A stretch of DNA of 64,000 nucleotides from Metaphire vulgaris (taxonomy: Eukaryota > Annelida > Clitellata > Crassiclitellata > Megascolecidae): the NCBI GenBank assembly GCA_018105865.1, contig CM030845.1, positions 13,329,390-13,393,389 of the forward strand, written 5' to 3'. A program made the position numbers and the translations under genes. Position 1 is the first letter of the stretch. Each line of letters opens with the position of its first letter. The notes below the pieces were generated by a model. That model ran no database searches and was not told the DNA's origin. It worked only from the letters and a program-made list of their open reading frames with translations. Positions 1 through 10,993 of the stretch are shown here, in pieces.

Positions 1-862
1 AACTAAAACCAGGTTGGCATTAACTAATTATAACTGTAACTAAAACCAAACGAATAACTAAAACAACACTAGTCACAAAATATCCATTGCACAGAATTTA
101 TTCAGGGCTTTGTAAATCAATTCAGCAAACAACTACCACTATGCTTTGCACATCAAACCTTAACCAACAGGAAATATTTTGCTAAAAGCCAAATTGTGGC
201 AATTAATGTTTTTCGTCACTGTACTCAATCATGAAATGTCATACACATGGAGCTGGTCACAAAATTTTAAAAAGTAATATTCTAGCATGATAAATACACA
301 AAACCTGATTGCATGCAATGATGAGAAAGCAATATGCTAACTTATGCGTGCACAGAAGTCACCCATGCAGTATTAACTAAGAACCAAGATGGTAGAGCAT
401 GACCTATGCAAGTGATGCTTAAAGCAGTACTAAACTAGATTTGTATGCATAGTACACCATAGTATACTGTCATTAAACTTCTTTTTATTTGTTCAAACTA
501 AATGCTCTCAACAATTTGATAAAATGACATTTTAGTTGTCGATATGGTAACATCATAAGTGGAAGAAAATATAACCTGAAATATAAAAAACTATATGGAC
601 AATCTCCTTGCATCTAATGAGCCATTGCAGTTATATGCAAACTCTGACTCAAAAGCAAGCAACTGTCAAGGCCAGAAAAGGCAGCAAGAATTAACAAAAT
701 AATGCTGGGATAGTTCGATGAGAGAACAATAATAGCACAACTAAAAAGTGCTGCTGAAGCTAAATTACAACATGATATATCACAAAATTAATATTACATG
801 CGATCAAGGGTGGATGTGGAAAATGTTGAAACTTATAGGAAAAAAATCACATTATGCCTATC

Positions 863-1121
863 CAGGGCTTTTTTTGTGACGGTACACGCCGGTACGGCGT
901 ACACTGAACCTTTTTCAAGGTGTGAAAAAAAAATAATTTTCTTGTGACTTTGCAGTTGTGATTTAGCTAAAAACTTTAAATACTTAATAAATGATATGCA
1001 TCATTATGCTTCCAAAATCGCTTCTATGTTAAATTCTAGCCACAGACCACATAATCGTAATGGAAAAGTTAGGCAATCCACCGTGAGTACCGGCACCTAT
1101 TTTTTTACAAAAAAAGCACTG
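863..1121. mobile_element. hAT-type miniature element, 259 bp, intact target duplication
   Basis: Ends are inverted: CAGGGCTTTTTTTGT at the left and ACAAAAAAAGCACTG at the right. It is flanked by the exact 8-bp duplication tgcctatc (855-862 and 1122-1129). The 8-bp duplication and CA...TG ends are hallmarks of hAT transposons. There is no coding sequence, so it is non-autonomous. Confidence 0.85.
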
Positions 1122-1217
1122 TGCCTATCACACCCACACAATTCAGTCTGGGTGTGATAGGCACCCAGGGTGTGTTTGGGTGTTGTGTCTACATATGAAA
1201 GTAAAAGATGGTGCAGT

Positions 1218-1399
1218 CAGTGTTTTATCCAGACTCCACGCCTTTGGGGGAAATTGAGGCTTTCGGGGGGGGAATCGACTTGGTTGGAGGGGAAAAGGCA
1301 CAGTTCAATGCAAATTTTGTGTAAGTGCTGGGATTTGGGGGGGATTTTGAGGTTTGGGGAGGGGAAATTTCCCCTCCTAACAGCCTGTATAAAACACTG
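1218..1399. mobile_element. hAT-type miniature element, 182 bp, intact target duplication
   Basis: Ends are CAGTGTTTTATCCAG and CTGTATAAAACACTG (imperfect inverted repeat), flanked by ggtgcagt at 1210-1217 and 1400-1407. The interior is G-rich with runs of GGGG. It sits about 100 bases inside Cav3 intron 1 and is non-coding. Similar ends occur near 6440 and 6745. Confidence 0.85.
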
Positions 1400-1506
1400 G
1401 GTGCAGTTGATCATTAAGTATAAAGGTGTTTGCAAAACTGTCGAAACTGTCACTCACCTGTTGCCCAACAGTAAAAATAGAACCAAGGTTTAAAGGATAT
1501 GGCCAC

Positions 1507-1808
1507 GTGATCAGTCGTAAACACCAACTTCTCGGTCGCGTCGTCTGTTCTAGTCTTAGGAAAGTCTTTGGTGCGAATCCCGGAAATGGAAGATGCGAGG
1601 AGTTGTCCTCCGCTCGTTCGTCTTCGTCCTCGGTGTTTGCTGCGTCATCGGTACGGGAGGTACGACCGTCGTGACGATCGCCGTCTTCGTCATCGCCCGG
1701 TACGTCGTTCTCGTCGATGGTACAGCGGCGGGTCCTACTAGCAGCAGCGTCAGAATCCAGCTTAATCTCGGAACCAGTTGTCAGGATGGACATGGTAATG
1801 TCAGCCAT
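1507..1808 (-). CDS. CACNA1G/H/I: T-type (Cav3) voltage-gated calcium channel alpha-1 subunit, first coding exon (partial gene)
   Basis: This exon encodes the cytoplasmic N-terminus of a low-voltage-activated calcium channel pore subunit, a plasma-membrane protein that passes Ca2+ near resting potential. About 100 residues are seen: a Thr/Ser-rich start, an acidic stretch at residues 31-68, LPFPGFAP at 73-80 and RPRSWCLR at 91-98. In vertebrate Cav3 channels the matching segment reads LPYPALAP, then RPRSWCLR, just before the first transmembrane segment of domain I. The ATG at 1806-1808 is preceded in frame by a TGA about 50 bases upstream, which supports this start. The exon probably ends at 1507 (ATCAC|GTGGCC); that donor is weak and is chosen because homology stops there. 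The remaining exons would lie to the left of the window. The RPRSWCLR match makes the family call firm; which paralogue it is cannot be said. Confidence 0.86.
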
Positions 1809-1915
1809 TTCAGTCGTCGGAACAAGCGAATTGACATCAGCGGCTGATTCGATTCAGTCAATCTAATGACCGCTGGAAAACTCGATAAATTATTTGGTCA
1901 GTTACTGGATAGCCG

Positions 1916-1916
<1 letters not shown>

Positions 1917-1993
<77 letters not shown>
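1917..1993. repeat. (TA)n microsatellite
   Basis: Nearly perfect TA dinucleotide run of about 77 bp, roughly 110 bp upstream of the Cav3 start codon. Confidence 0.97.
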
Positions 1994-1995
<2 letters not shown>

Positions 1996-2460
1996 TTAAC
2001 TCGTAGTCCTTATGCTAAACGCGTTATCCTCGCAAGTCATCAGTACCTCGTTCGACATACGTTCTTCGGGAACCAAATGGAAAAATAATCGCAGATTGAG
2101 AATAAGAGAAATCGTAGACGCTGATCCCCTTGCGGCGATTTTCGTCTCGTCGGTTTACGCTTGGCGTCAGTTTGGCGCTTTACACTCTCGTGAAAGTAGG
2201 TACCGGTCGTTCTACAGCGCAGAGAAATTTGCGGCGGGTAAACGCCCGGTTTCTCGCTCCTCTCGTCGCCGTTTAAAGAAGTGCAATCCTATTTATCGAA
2301 TCCAGAAATAAATGCGCAGACACTGAAATTCCAAAATCTTGTAGTAATTTCTACCAGAAAGATTCAGGCAGCTTTTGCACGGCCCATACCTGCGAACAAC
2401 GACGATAGTATCCAATTTATACCGAATCTACTGTCTTTCAACAGCATCTCTCATCTCCTC

Positions 2461-2522
2461 CCTTCCTCTCTCTGTCTCTGTCTGTCTGTCTCTGTCTGTC
2501 TGTCTCTCTGTCTCTCTCTCTC

Positions 2523-2582
<60 letters not shown>
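2461..2582. repeat. (CT)n / (CTGT)n microsatellite
   Basis: A CT run with CTGT interruptions in its left half becomes pure CT to 2582. On the minus strand it is GA-rich, a composition common in invertebrate promoters, though no role is shown. Confidence 0.95.
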
Positions 2583-2584
<2 letters not shown>

Positions 2585-2769
2585 GTGTTTCACGAAGAAG
2601 CGCCGTCTACGACGGTGGCTCCAGTCCTGTGTAGCAGTAGTTGCACCTTGGCTCTTTCGACCATCCGCCACCTTGTACCGGCATTATTAAATACCCTGCT
2701 ATTTTACTTGGTAATTCATCACGCGTGCAGCAGTAACACAAGCAGCAACAGCTAGCAGTCGACATCAGC

Positions 2770-2881
<112 letters not shown>

Positions 2882-3378
2882 GGATAAAGCAGCAACAGAA
2901 GCAACAGAACAGAATGATGCTATTTTGGTGACTGCAGCAGCAGCAGCAGCAATAGCCCTTGCCCCGACCTGAGCGTCGTCGTCGTCAGCGGCGAAGAAGA
3001 AGTCATTGCTCGACGATGCGCGTGCAGCGCTCAGAGGTGCAGCTGACCGCTGTGATAACCGGTCGACGCGCGTTGTATATTTGCGCCCCCCCCCCAGGCG
3101 TCGCCGCCGCCGCCGCCGCTGTGCGCACGGTAGAAGAGGCGTACCTTGTCGATCTATCTGACAGGCGAGTGGATGGATCAGTCGGGATTCGCTCACGGAA
3201 GTGTAGGATATGTGAACGTTTGGCCGGCTGCATGAGAGAAATCATGAAAGCTCTGGAATGACAGATCACTAGTAGTGATGACTATCTCTTAGTGCAAGTG
3301 GTTATGAATTTCAATTTCGATGAAGTAAAGAAACTTAAGAACACCATCGCAAAGTTTAAAAAATTAAATTCTCCGTAT

Positions 3379-3735
3379 TCATTCTGGTTTGGAGAATCCG
3401 ATATTCAAATATTCTAGTCTGCGCGAAATCTCGTTCACTTTGACTCCAATCAGGGTTATTTCTAGGATTGTGAATTTCGGGGGTGTCGGGGAAAATCTTG
3501 GGGTGTGGTTATTTTCTAGGATTGTAGGATTATGAATTTCGGGGTGTCGGAGTTTGGAAGTCTCTACCGAAAACCGAAAAAGTCTGAAGTCTGACATGCA
3601 AAAAACGTTATCAAGTCTCAAACAAGTCTGACAAGCAAAAAAGGTCATCCGCGGATAAAAGTTGGAGGGGGTGTCCTCCATTTGGGGGTGTTCAGGGCTA
3701 ATTAATATGCGTTTTGTATGCATACCATTGTCACA
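3379..3735. repeat. Degenerate miniature-transposon debris with an internal direct repeat
   Basis: Two related segments, 3469-3500 and 3510-3552, each read roughly ttctaggattgtgaatttcgg and are followed by a GGTGTCGG-type sequence. A copy of the GACAAGCAAAAAAGGTCATC motif lies at 3630-3650. The element boundaries could not be fixed. Confidence 0.4.
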
Positions 3736-3738
3736 TTA

Positions 3739-4092
3739 GGGTCGTCCATAAATTACGTAACGCGATTTTGGCCCTTTTTGACACCCCCCACGTAACGCGA
3801 CGTAACAAAACGTCAGACCCCTAAAATATGACGTAACAACGGGCCGACCCCAATTTTCGTCTTCCGAAAAGTCTTGACAAGCAAAAAAGGTCATCCTTGT
3901 ATTTTTTCTCCAAAATCCCTGACAAGCAAAAAGGTCATCTTTGTATTTTTTCCTCTCCAAAATCCCTGACAAGTCCAAAAAAGGTCCAAAAACATTTTTT
4001 TGCGTTACGTCACATTTACGGACCCCGTCGTCACACTTCGTAACAAATGGCCGGATTCCCCTAACCGCGTTACGTAATTTATGGACGACCCC
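3739..4092. mobile_element. Miniature inverted-repeat element, 354 bp, Harbinger-like TTA duplication
   Basis: Long inverted ends: GGGTCGTCCATAAATTACGT at the left, mirrored by ACGTAATTTATGGACGACCC at the right. TTA flanks both sides (3736-3738 and 4093-4095), as in PIF/Harbinger elements. Inside, a unit of roughly 42 bp containing GACAAGCAAAAAAGGTCATC is repeated two to three times between 3870 and 3985. No transposase is encoded. The superfamily assignment rests on the 3-bp duplication only. Confidence 0.7.
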
Positions 4093-4095
4093 TTA

Positions 4096-4870
4096 CCAAA
4101 TTTGATGGGGTATCGACCTCAAATTGAGGGGGGGGGAGTTAGGGGTGTAAAAATATCCCTGACTCCAATTGATCACCTGACAAACATCGATGCCGTAAGC
4201 AGGTCTGAGCACCATCTTATTCGCGACCCTAGCAGAATCAGCCCTTGTTACCTTGTTCCTTATAATAATTTCCTACTTAGGATCAAAGAGTCAATAGTGA
4301 CGGCGACGACCTTTTTTCTTGTCAGGGTTTTTCTGAGATTGAGAATTTGTAAAGTTCAGAGGGGAGCCGGACACCCTAGCTACGCCTCTGCCACTCACCA
4401 ATACTCTAGCAAACTTTAGTCCATCTAGTTTCTGCTTAATTATTTCAAATGTCTATATAAATTTCTTACGTTTACGCGACCCGGTAACGAAACCTCCGCT
4501 GCCCTGCACTGCACACTGGGCAGCGACCCAGAGTTTTGCGAGGCACTGCAACAGAGCGCTCGATCTGGTGGCTCAATCGGAACCTTGGCGAATGCGCGTC
4601 GAGATTCGGCCTCCGTCGTTTCATTTGATCTCGACGATTGCGCCAATCGTCAAATCTGATGTCCGTTGCGTCGTCCACTGTCTGCGGCGACGATATACGT
4701 CAGGCGACGATAACGAGCAGGGCGTCTACACCATATAAGCCTTGGAGGCTTTTTTGAAAGAACTTTCGTTACGCCGTTATGGTTCATAATCTGCCGTCTT
4801 GCCATCTGCTGGCGATCGATACACTCAGACAGAAGTAGCCTAAATAGCATTAGGCGTGTCATTTGAAGGA
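4096..4870. other. No recognised gene; degenerate transposon edge and CG-richer patch
   Basis: 4096-4420 ends in a sequence resembling decayed hAT edges (ccctagctacgcctctgcc) and holds another copy of the CTTTTTTCTTGTCAGG motif near 4310. The 4440-4870 stretch is CG-richer with short overlapping minus-strand ORFs that have no recognisable domain. Confidence 0.3.
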
Positions 4871-5537
4871 GATATTAAGAGGGTCTAAGATAAAAATCAT
4901 GATGTATCAGGTGCTCAGAGAACGAACGCCGCCCCCCCGCATCACCCCGAGACATGGGAACGAGTCTGCTTCGCGTATAGCTTCATCCTCCCGCTTCTAA
5001 TCACTTGATCAGCGTTAGGTAAATGAATCGGCGTTAGCCAATAAGACGACGATCCAAGAACAGTCAAATCAATTAACGTCTTCGTGTTTACTTTAACTTG
5101 AAATTAAATAGGCCCTGGCTTAGATTATACGGGTTACAGTTTTACTCTAATTGATTTACATTTGCATTTACGTACTATGGAACTGCCACTATAGGCCTAA
5201 TGTGGAGAGTTAAGAAGATTAGAAAGCAAGATGTAACTGATGAAGAGTTAAATCAGAATTGAGAATTTTATGGTTTTATTGATCACATAGCCTGACGGAA
5301 AACTGCAAATTTTCTAATGTTTTATTCAAAAATCGTTACTTTTATATTTCAAAATTCATTTATTTGGCTTATTTACATTTTGATTTCTGCCAGCTGCAAT
5401 TTCAGTCAAATTGATTTGTAAAATGAAATTGCATTTTCATGAAATTGCGTCCGATAAAAACTTATTAGAAGCAGCCTACCTTATTGGTCTACAGAAGTTC
5501 TTGTGGCTAAGAATAGTCTTTTTAATACGCTACAATG

Positions 5538-5799
5538 CAGGCCCGTACGAAGTGGGGGTGCAGCTGCACCCCTGGAAAAATTCAGAGGGTGCAGCGCACC
5601 CCCTGGAGGCCCGTAGGAATCTGCACCCCTGGAAAAAGAGTAAATTTCGTGCGTGAACACCTTTTCTTGCTTGTCAGGAAGCGCGATTAGCCTACCGTGA
5701 TTAGGCCTATCTTTTTTTGCTCGTCAGGTTTTTTAAGAAGCGAAATTGTTTCCTAAAGAAAATCTGCACCCTCTGCTGAAATTCGTTCCGACGTGCCTG
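5538..5799. mobile_element. hAT-type miniature element, 262 bp, intact target duplication
   Basis: The left end CAGGCCCGTACGAAG and right end CTTCG-like CGTTCCGACGTGCCTG form an imperfect inverted repeat, with GGGTGCAGCTGCACCC-type sequence inside the left end. The exact 8-bp duplication ctacaatg is at 5530-5537 and 5800-5807. It carries two copies of the TTTGCTTGTCAGG-type motif (about 5660 and 5718). Confidence 0.82.
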
Positions 5800-5807
5800 C
5801 TACAATG

Positions 5808-6440
5808 CAATCCTCAGTTCCCATAGAGATGCTGTTCGATTTCGATATCAATTATTTCGGACAGGATGCTTGAGCAGCTTCAACAGCTTGCCAGCTTCCC
5901 TTTTCGAGGATAAGGAATACTTCAAACAGCGAGGGTCTAGACGGCTTAGACGACCATCGTAAGTCGTGACCATAGACCCTAAATAATTTTATTTTTGTCG
6001 TCATGGCAACTCATTTAACGCAAAGTCAGAACGACTAGATAAACCCATTTCATATTACATATCAATTTACGGGCCACGAACAATTATTTTTGGTTGTCGC
6101 GGGCCTGATTTGTACATAGATATTTAGGTCTATTTCAGAACGTAGTATATAAAAATTTTACCGATACCTTTACATTTTTGGACAGAAACTATTTTGCCGG
6201 TAATAAGCGCAATACATCCTTGTTAGAATTTTAATGAAATCATTTTATCTTTGTTGATTTTTTATTTATTTTTTTCTATTCTTAATTTTACTTTGCTAAA
6301 CATAAAGTGTTTTTATAGATTCAGCCAAATTACGCGGTCGGATGAAAATTTTTCGGGGTCGGATTTTTGACTCTCCTGCCCTACTAGGTCTACTGAAGCG
6401 ATTCCAGATGAGATTATCGTTTTGTTGTCAGCACATTCGC
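5808..6440. other. No gene recognised
   Basis: AT-rich unique-looking sequence. I see no ORF with domain content, no clear repeat boundary and no RNA gene. Confidence 0.3.
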
Positions 6441-6445
6441 AAGTT

Positions 6446-6756
6446 CACTGTTTATTCTAGGATTTCCCCAAGGAAAAATTCCCTTCCCCATTTTTTAAAC
6501 AGCGAGGTCTGAGACGGGGCTTTAATTTTTGGAGAGGGGAAAATGTAAGGATGATAATTTATTTGTTGCCAGGGCATTTGAGAAGGGTAAAAATAAAAAT
6601 ACTAGGGAGGTTAGAAGGATGACCTTTTTTGCTTGTTACTACAATTTAAAAGGCAGATAACTTTTTTGTTGTCAAGAAAGTTTTGGAGACTTAGACCTTG
6701 TCCCCAAACATTTCAAAATCCCCTCCCCCCAATGTCAACGCTAGAATAAACACTAG
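6446..6756. mobile_element. Probable miniature DNA transposon
   Basis: CACTGTTTATTCTAG near 6447 is mirrored by CTAGAATAAACACTAG near 6741-6756. The ends resemble those of the 182-bp element at 1218-1399. The interior has G-rich edges and three degenerate copies of the CTTTTTTGCTTGT motif (about 6555, 6620 and 6665). No target duplication could be recognised. Confidence 0.55.
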
Positions 6757-7019
6757 TCTACTGCCATATTTAAAATCAATGGAATGTATGGCACAGTTAC
6801 CACAATAATCAGTAAACCCATTAATAATAATAATAATAATAACATAATAATAATAATTTGGTTGTCGTATGGGCCTGATTTGTATATCTAATCTCTGTCT
6901 GTTTAACACGAACTCCGATACACGGCAGATGTTGGTCTATTGTTGCCACAGAACATTATCGAAAAATTTGACGTATTCATGATAAATCGTCCTGATTGCC
7001 TGCACGTTGTACGGCATTT

Positions 7020-7560
7020 TTGGCGGCGCAGTACTGTGGCGCCGTTGGCCCTACTGGGACGCAGTCCCCGTGTTGGGCCGTAATTAAACTGGAAGGGGCG
7101 CAGTCTCCGTCGTAAACCAAGCACCAGATGTGGGCCGTCGGCCCTACTGTGGCGCATCCTCTCATCGGAGTCAAGCCCAAGACCCCGAGGAGGCCTTAGG
7201 CCCCACTGAGGGGCGCAGCTTGTGGGGCCGTGGGTCAATTGGGGCCCTCCCGCAGCGCAGACCCACATGTGGGGCGCATCCTCCCGTTGGGCGCAGCCCC
7301 ACATGTGGGGCCGCAGGTCCTACATAGCCCCAAGTGAGCAGCCCCAGGCCTTACTGGGGCCAGCCTCCCCGGGGCGCAGCCCCACATGTGGGGCCCAGCC
7401 CCTCCGTGGGAGGGCAAAGCCCAGCTTCCCGTGGGCCCCGAAATCCTGGGGCACAGCCCCTCGGGGGATGGGAATCCAAGCCCTCCGTGGGAGCCCCCTT
7501 TGGGTCCGATGCCCCGTAAAAAGGGGGCCGTAGGTAACACTGGAGTGCGGGTGACACCAT
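7020..7560. repeat. GC-rich degenerate repeat block with 14-bp palindromes
   Basis: Sharp G+C-rich island in an AT-rich region, made of variants of GGGGCGCAGCCCC and GGGCCCTACTG units. The palindrome CCCCACATGTGGGG is at 7297-7310 and 7380-7393, with a 13-base version at 7262-7274. Open frames exist on both strands because the repeat has few stops; they look like by-products of composition. Confidence 0.8.
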
Positions 7561-7584
7561 CTAGGGATGACACCCGAACGAGGA

Positions 7585-7825
7585 CGGAGGCGTCATTTGG
7601 GGGGCCGTTGCCGCCCCCCAAGGAAATGAAAATATTAATTTATAATGTATTAATGTGCAAAAAAATTGCAAAAATTGCCAAAAAATATCAAAATATTGCA
7701 AATTTTCCAACATTGGCCCTAAAATTTGCCAAAATTGCTCAAAATTTGCAAAAATGCCTGAAATTTGCCGAAAATTTGCAAAAAAAATTTCTCGCCCCCA
7801 AGAAAATTGTGAAATGACGCTACTG
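7585..7825. mobile_element. hAT-type miniature element, 241 bp, family with TTGCCAAAA interior (copy 1)
   Basis: Ends CGGAGGCGTCATTT and AAATGACGCTACTG are inverted, and the exact 8-bp duplication aacgagga flanks them (7577-7584 and 7826-7833). The interior is a degenerate array of TTGCAAAAATTGCCAAAA. It shares ends, a CCCCAAGAAAA segment near the right end and the interior with the element at 8814-9071. Confidence 0.85.
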
Positions 7826-7833
7826 AACGAGGA

Positions 7834-8813
7834 TGACCTTTTTTGCTTGTCACGGCATTTTATAAGGAAAAATAAGGAAGATTTAGAAGAGGTCCCAAGT
7901 CTAAATGGGTGACACCACGATTTTACCGCACTGGATGACACCAACCCTAGCGACGCCACTGCCCGGGAAGACGCTTCTCCAGTGGCGTGGCTAAGGGGGT
8001 TGGAGTTAACCCTCTGGCTGCCGAAAACAAAATATTTTTAACGAGTTTCTATGCATTTTTTATTTTGGGACGCGATTTTGGGGGTGAAAACTCCATTGGC
8101 TATAGAATATGTAACGGTTTAAGCAGTGGCGAGACCACGGAGGTTTCGTGAAAAACAGACATCGCCATCAGAGCCACCCGTGAAGTTCTCTAGAACTATG
8201 TAAAAACAAGCAGTAGAGCATCGGAAAAAAGTGGCGGTTCTAGGATTTGGGTGGGGGGGCCGTTGGGGGGCAACTTCTAATCATGGGGGCCAACCATTTG
8301 TTGTTTAATGAGGATAGGCTCTCAATAGGGGCACGGGCCCTCTGGCTCTACTGGGCCGTCTCTAAGTATTCATGGGGGCCAACCATTTGTTGTCAAATGT
8401 ATGCGTCGGAGGACTGCAGGCACTCAATAGGGACCCGCCATGGCCTTCCATGTTACTATTTGCAAGAAATTTTATCGGATAAAAATATTTTAAAGTTATT
8501 TAATGCACTCATTACGTGTGAAATAGTGATTCTAACGAATCCTAACGTAAGAATTTTTAAATTAGCGTTTGGCCTCAGTCACTCGCCAAACATAGTTGTT
8601 GTTCCGACGGATTGCGTTCCGTTAACCCGAGTAAGTTGAAACTGGATCATCATAATGTGAACTGCAATATAATATTCTTTGTGGTTCACTTTAATACACT
8701 TTAAAGCTGACAGACTGACAGTCATCTTGAAATTATTAATCATGCAGTCTTTGCAGGTATTCACAGCTGCGTTACATGCATAGCTATTAAAATGCATGTT
8801 TATGCGTTGTATT
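7834..8813. other. Degenerate hAT-like debris, no gene recognised
   Basis: Transposon-like edges (agtggcgtggctaag near 7980 and agtggcggttctagg near 8230) and a direct repeat containing catgggggccaaccatttgt at 8281-8302 and 8370-8390. I recognise no coding sequence. Confidence 0.35.
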
Positions 8814-9071
8814 CAGGGGCGTCATTTAGGGGCAGGGGGGCTGTGGCCCCGAAGGAAATGAAGAAATAACGTATAATGTATTAAATAAATATACTAATGT
8901 GAACTGTCCAAAAACTCGCAAAAAATTACAAATTCGCAAAAATTACCCAATGTTGCCAAAAAGTGCACAAAATTTGCCAAAAAAACTCAAAATTTGCCAA
9001 AAACTACCCAAAATTTGTCCCAAAATTTGCCAAAAATGATCTCGCCCCAAGAAAAGTGTGAAATGACGCTG
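8814..9071. mobile_element. hAT-type miniature element, 258 bp, family with TTGCCAAAA interior (copy 2)
   Basis: Ends CAGGGGCGTCATTTA and GAAATGACGCTG are inverted. The exact 8-bp duplication gttgtatt is at 8806-8813 and 9072-9079. The interior is a TTGCCAAAAA-type array. Second member of the family at 7585-7825. Confidence 0.87.
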
Positions 9072-9239
9072 GTTGTATTAGCGTCTTTAATTACTAAAAG
9101 TAAAAGTTGTTCAGCTTCAGACTGGCTTCATTCCCCCCTCAAGGTCCCTGACCAGGGACTTATCTATTTAAAATAAATTAAAAAAGCAACGAAGAAATTA
9201 CTTTGTTCCAGTTTGCCATTAACAAATAAAATAAATATA

Positions 9240-9500
9240 TATACATATATCTTTGACCTGGACCCCACTGGGGGCTCTGCCCCAGATCCCTTCAATGCGC
9301 TCGTCATACCCCACCCCCACTCTCAAACGTCTGGCGTCGCCAATGAATTTAAGGGGTGATGACCTTTTTGCTTGTCAGGAAAAATAGAGATGAGGAGATG
9401 ACCTTTTTTTCTTGTCAAGATTTTTCCGAAGTTGGTCACAGTCAAAACCAAAACCAAACCCCCCTTCCGGAAATCCTGGCTATGCCGCTGTGCTCCTCGA
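9240..9500. repeat. Degenerate miniature transposon with two copies of the TTGCTTGTCA motif
   Basis: C-rich (ccccactgggggctctgcccc) at the left and tggctatgccgctgtg at the right, which resembles decayed hAT edges. GACCTTTTTGCTTGTCA and GACCTTTTTTTCTTGTCA lie near 9360 and 9400. Confidence 0.4.
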
Positions 9501-9599
9501 ATTGTATCAACGCAGGAGGCAGCACCCAACTCGCTCTCAGCCATTGCTTATGCATCCAATTCATAAGACACGAATATGGCCTAAATAATTAGTCAAAGA

Positions 9600-10920
9600 T
9601 ACTGGCAGCCACTGTGCATAGTCAATAATTGCAAACGTGCTCGGCTGGAAATATTTGATTTGAGAATTTGACAGATCACAAAAAATAGGTTCAACATTTT
9701 TTGACAATCTTTTTACTTATGCCTTCCAAAGACTACCAGGTGCTGAGGTGAGAATACAAAGCCCTCCTCGAGGCTCCTCCTCATCCCCCAGCTAAAAGTA
9801 CCGGACCATTCGGTCATGATTCCATAAATCTTAATTCTATCTCTGTTAGAATGTCAAATGGTGTGTTAAACTGATTCTACAGAGTACGTACGGATCATCA
9901 AAGTAATTATCGCTCATAACTACAAATGTCCTGTAAAAATAGGCATCAAGTCCTTAAGTGAAATGCAAGAAGCATCGTCTCATCACATTTACACTGGTAA
10001 AAGATAGTAATTCCACAGGTTTTATTATGACGAAGCTCTTAATAACTACTCAGAACACTGCATTTTTTTGAAATTGGGAAATATAATAATTATTCTACAC
10101 AAACTTGACATATAAGTTGTTTGCTCTTCTGGCAAAAAATTAATATGACTGCAACTTACATTATTTAGTTATTAAGCAACTCTATCTACAACTAAATTTC
10201 AAGTGATGACTTGTCAGACCAAGTAAAGTTTCTCTCGTTACATGCATCAGGCAAAGTTTACAAATCTGAGATGCTTAAAATCACCCAACATGATAATTAA
10301 ATTGACCACAGACTAAATATGAATTATATAGCTGTTTTGACAAAACAATAATGCGAACCTCTTTCAAGTTTTACACCAAGACCGCAAATCAGCCATTTAC
10401 ATTCATAGTTTGAAACATTTACATCCACAGTTACAAAGCATGAGTAAATAATTAACGAAATACATAACATTATCATTTGCCAACACTTAATGCCAGACAC
10501 ACTGACAGCAAAAAAACTTCATATCTAGACGTCACCACACAAATCTAGACAGACTAAGAAAAAGGGTCCTTGAAATAGTTATCTCATTGGCTTAAGGAAT
10601 CATTACAGGAGGGAGGGAGGGAGGGAGGGAGGAGAGAGAGAGCAATAGAGTCTATTTTAAGGACATCACTTGAAATTATTTGGCAATTTAACTTGTTATT
10701 ATTATTGCTTTAACAGATGTTGCATTAGATGTACAAGTGAGCATTGATCGAGTGCAAGCTTCATCGATACCTAATGTTTGATAAATCTGGCACACAGTGC
10801 TTAAAGCACAAATAAAAAGAGCATCACTTAGATGTTTTAAAATCAAGCCAACTAGGCAGAGAATTTGCTGAGAGAGACTTGTGTGTGAACACACAACTCA
10901 AAACAACAATTTCTTTGAAA
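9600..10920. other. No gene recognised
   Basis: AT-rich intergenic sequence between the 5' flank of the Cav3 gene and the 3' end of the TNRC18/BAHCC1-like gene. A short GAGG run is at 10609-10640. No ORF with domain content. Confidence 0.35.
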
Positions 10921-10933
10921 CACTAAATCACTA

Positions 10934-10936
<3 letters not shown>

Positions 10937-10993
<57 letters not shown>
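10937..10993. repeat. (ATG)n microsatellite
   Basis: Uninterrupted GAT/ATG trinucleotide repeat. It directly follows a minus-strand SINE-like unit and probably began as its 3' tail. Confidence 0.95.

Larger units (their letters stand above)
1..1506 (-). other. Cav3 intron 1 (partial)
   Basis: This is the sequence downstream of the calcium-channel exon on the minus strand. I found no second channel exon (the WFERxSMLVIL-type S1 segment) in it. It contains two hAT-type miniature elements at 863-1121 and 1218-1399; the rest is AT-rich and featureless to me. Confidence 0.6.

Noticed and set aside
2438..2671. Minus-strand ORF rich in Arg-Glu (and a similar one at 2765-3196)
   Set aside because: It is the translation of a CT microsatellite; no domain and no splice evidence.
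7222..7621. Overlapping ORFs on both strands with GPT/CGA-rich sequence
   Set aside because: They follow the GC-rich repeat block, which lacks stops in all frames; no recognisable protein.
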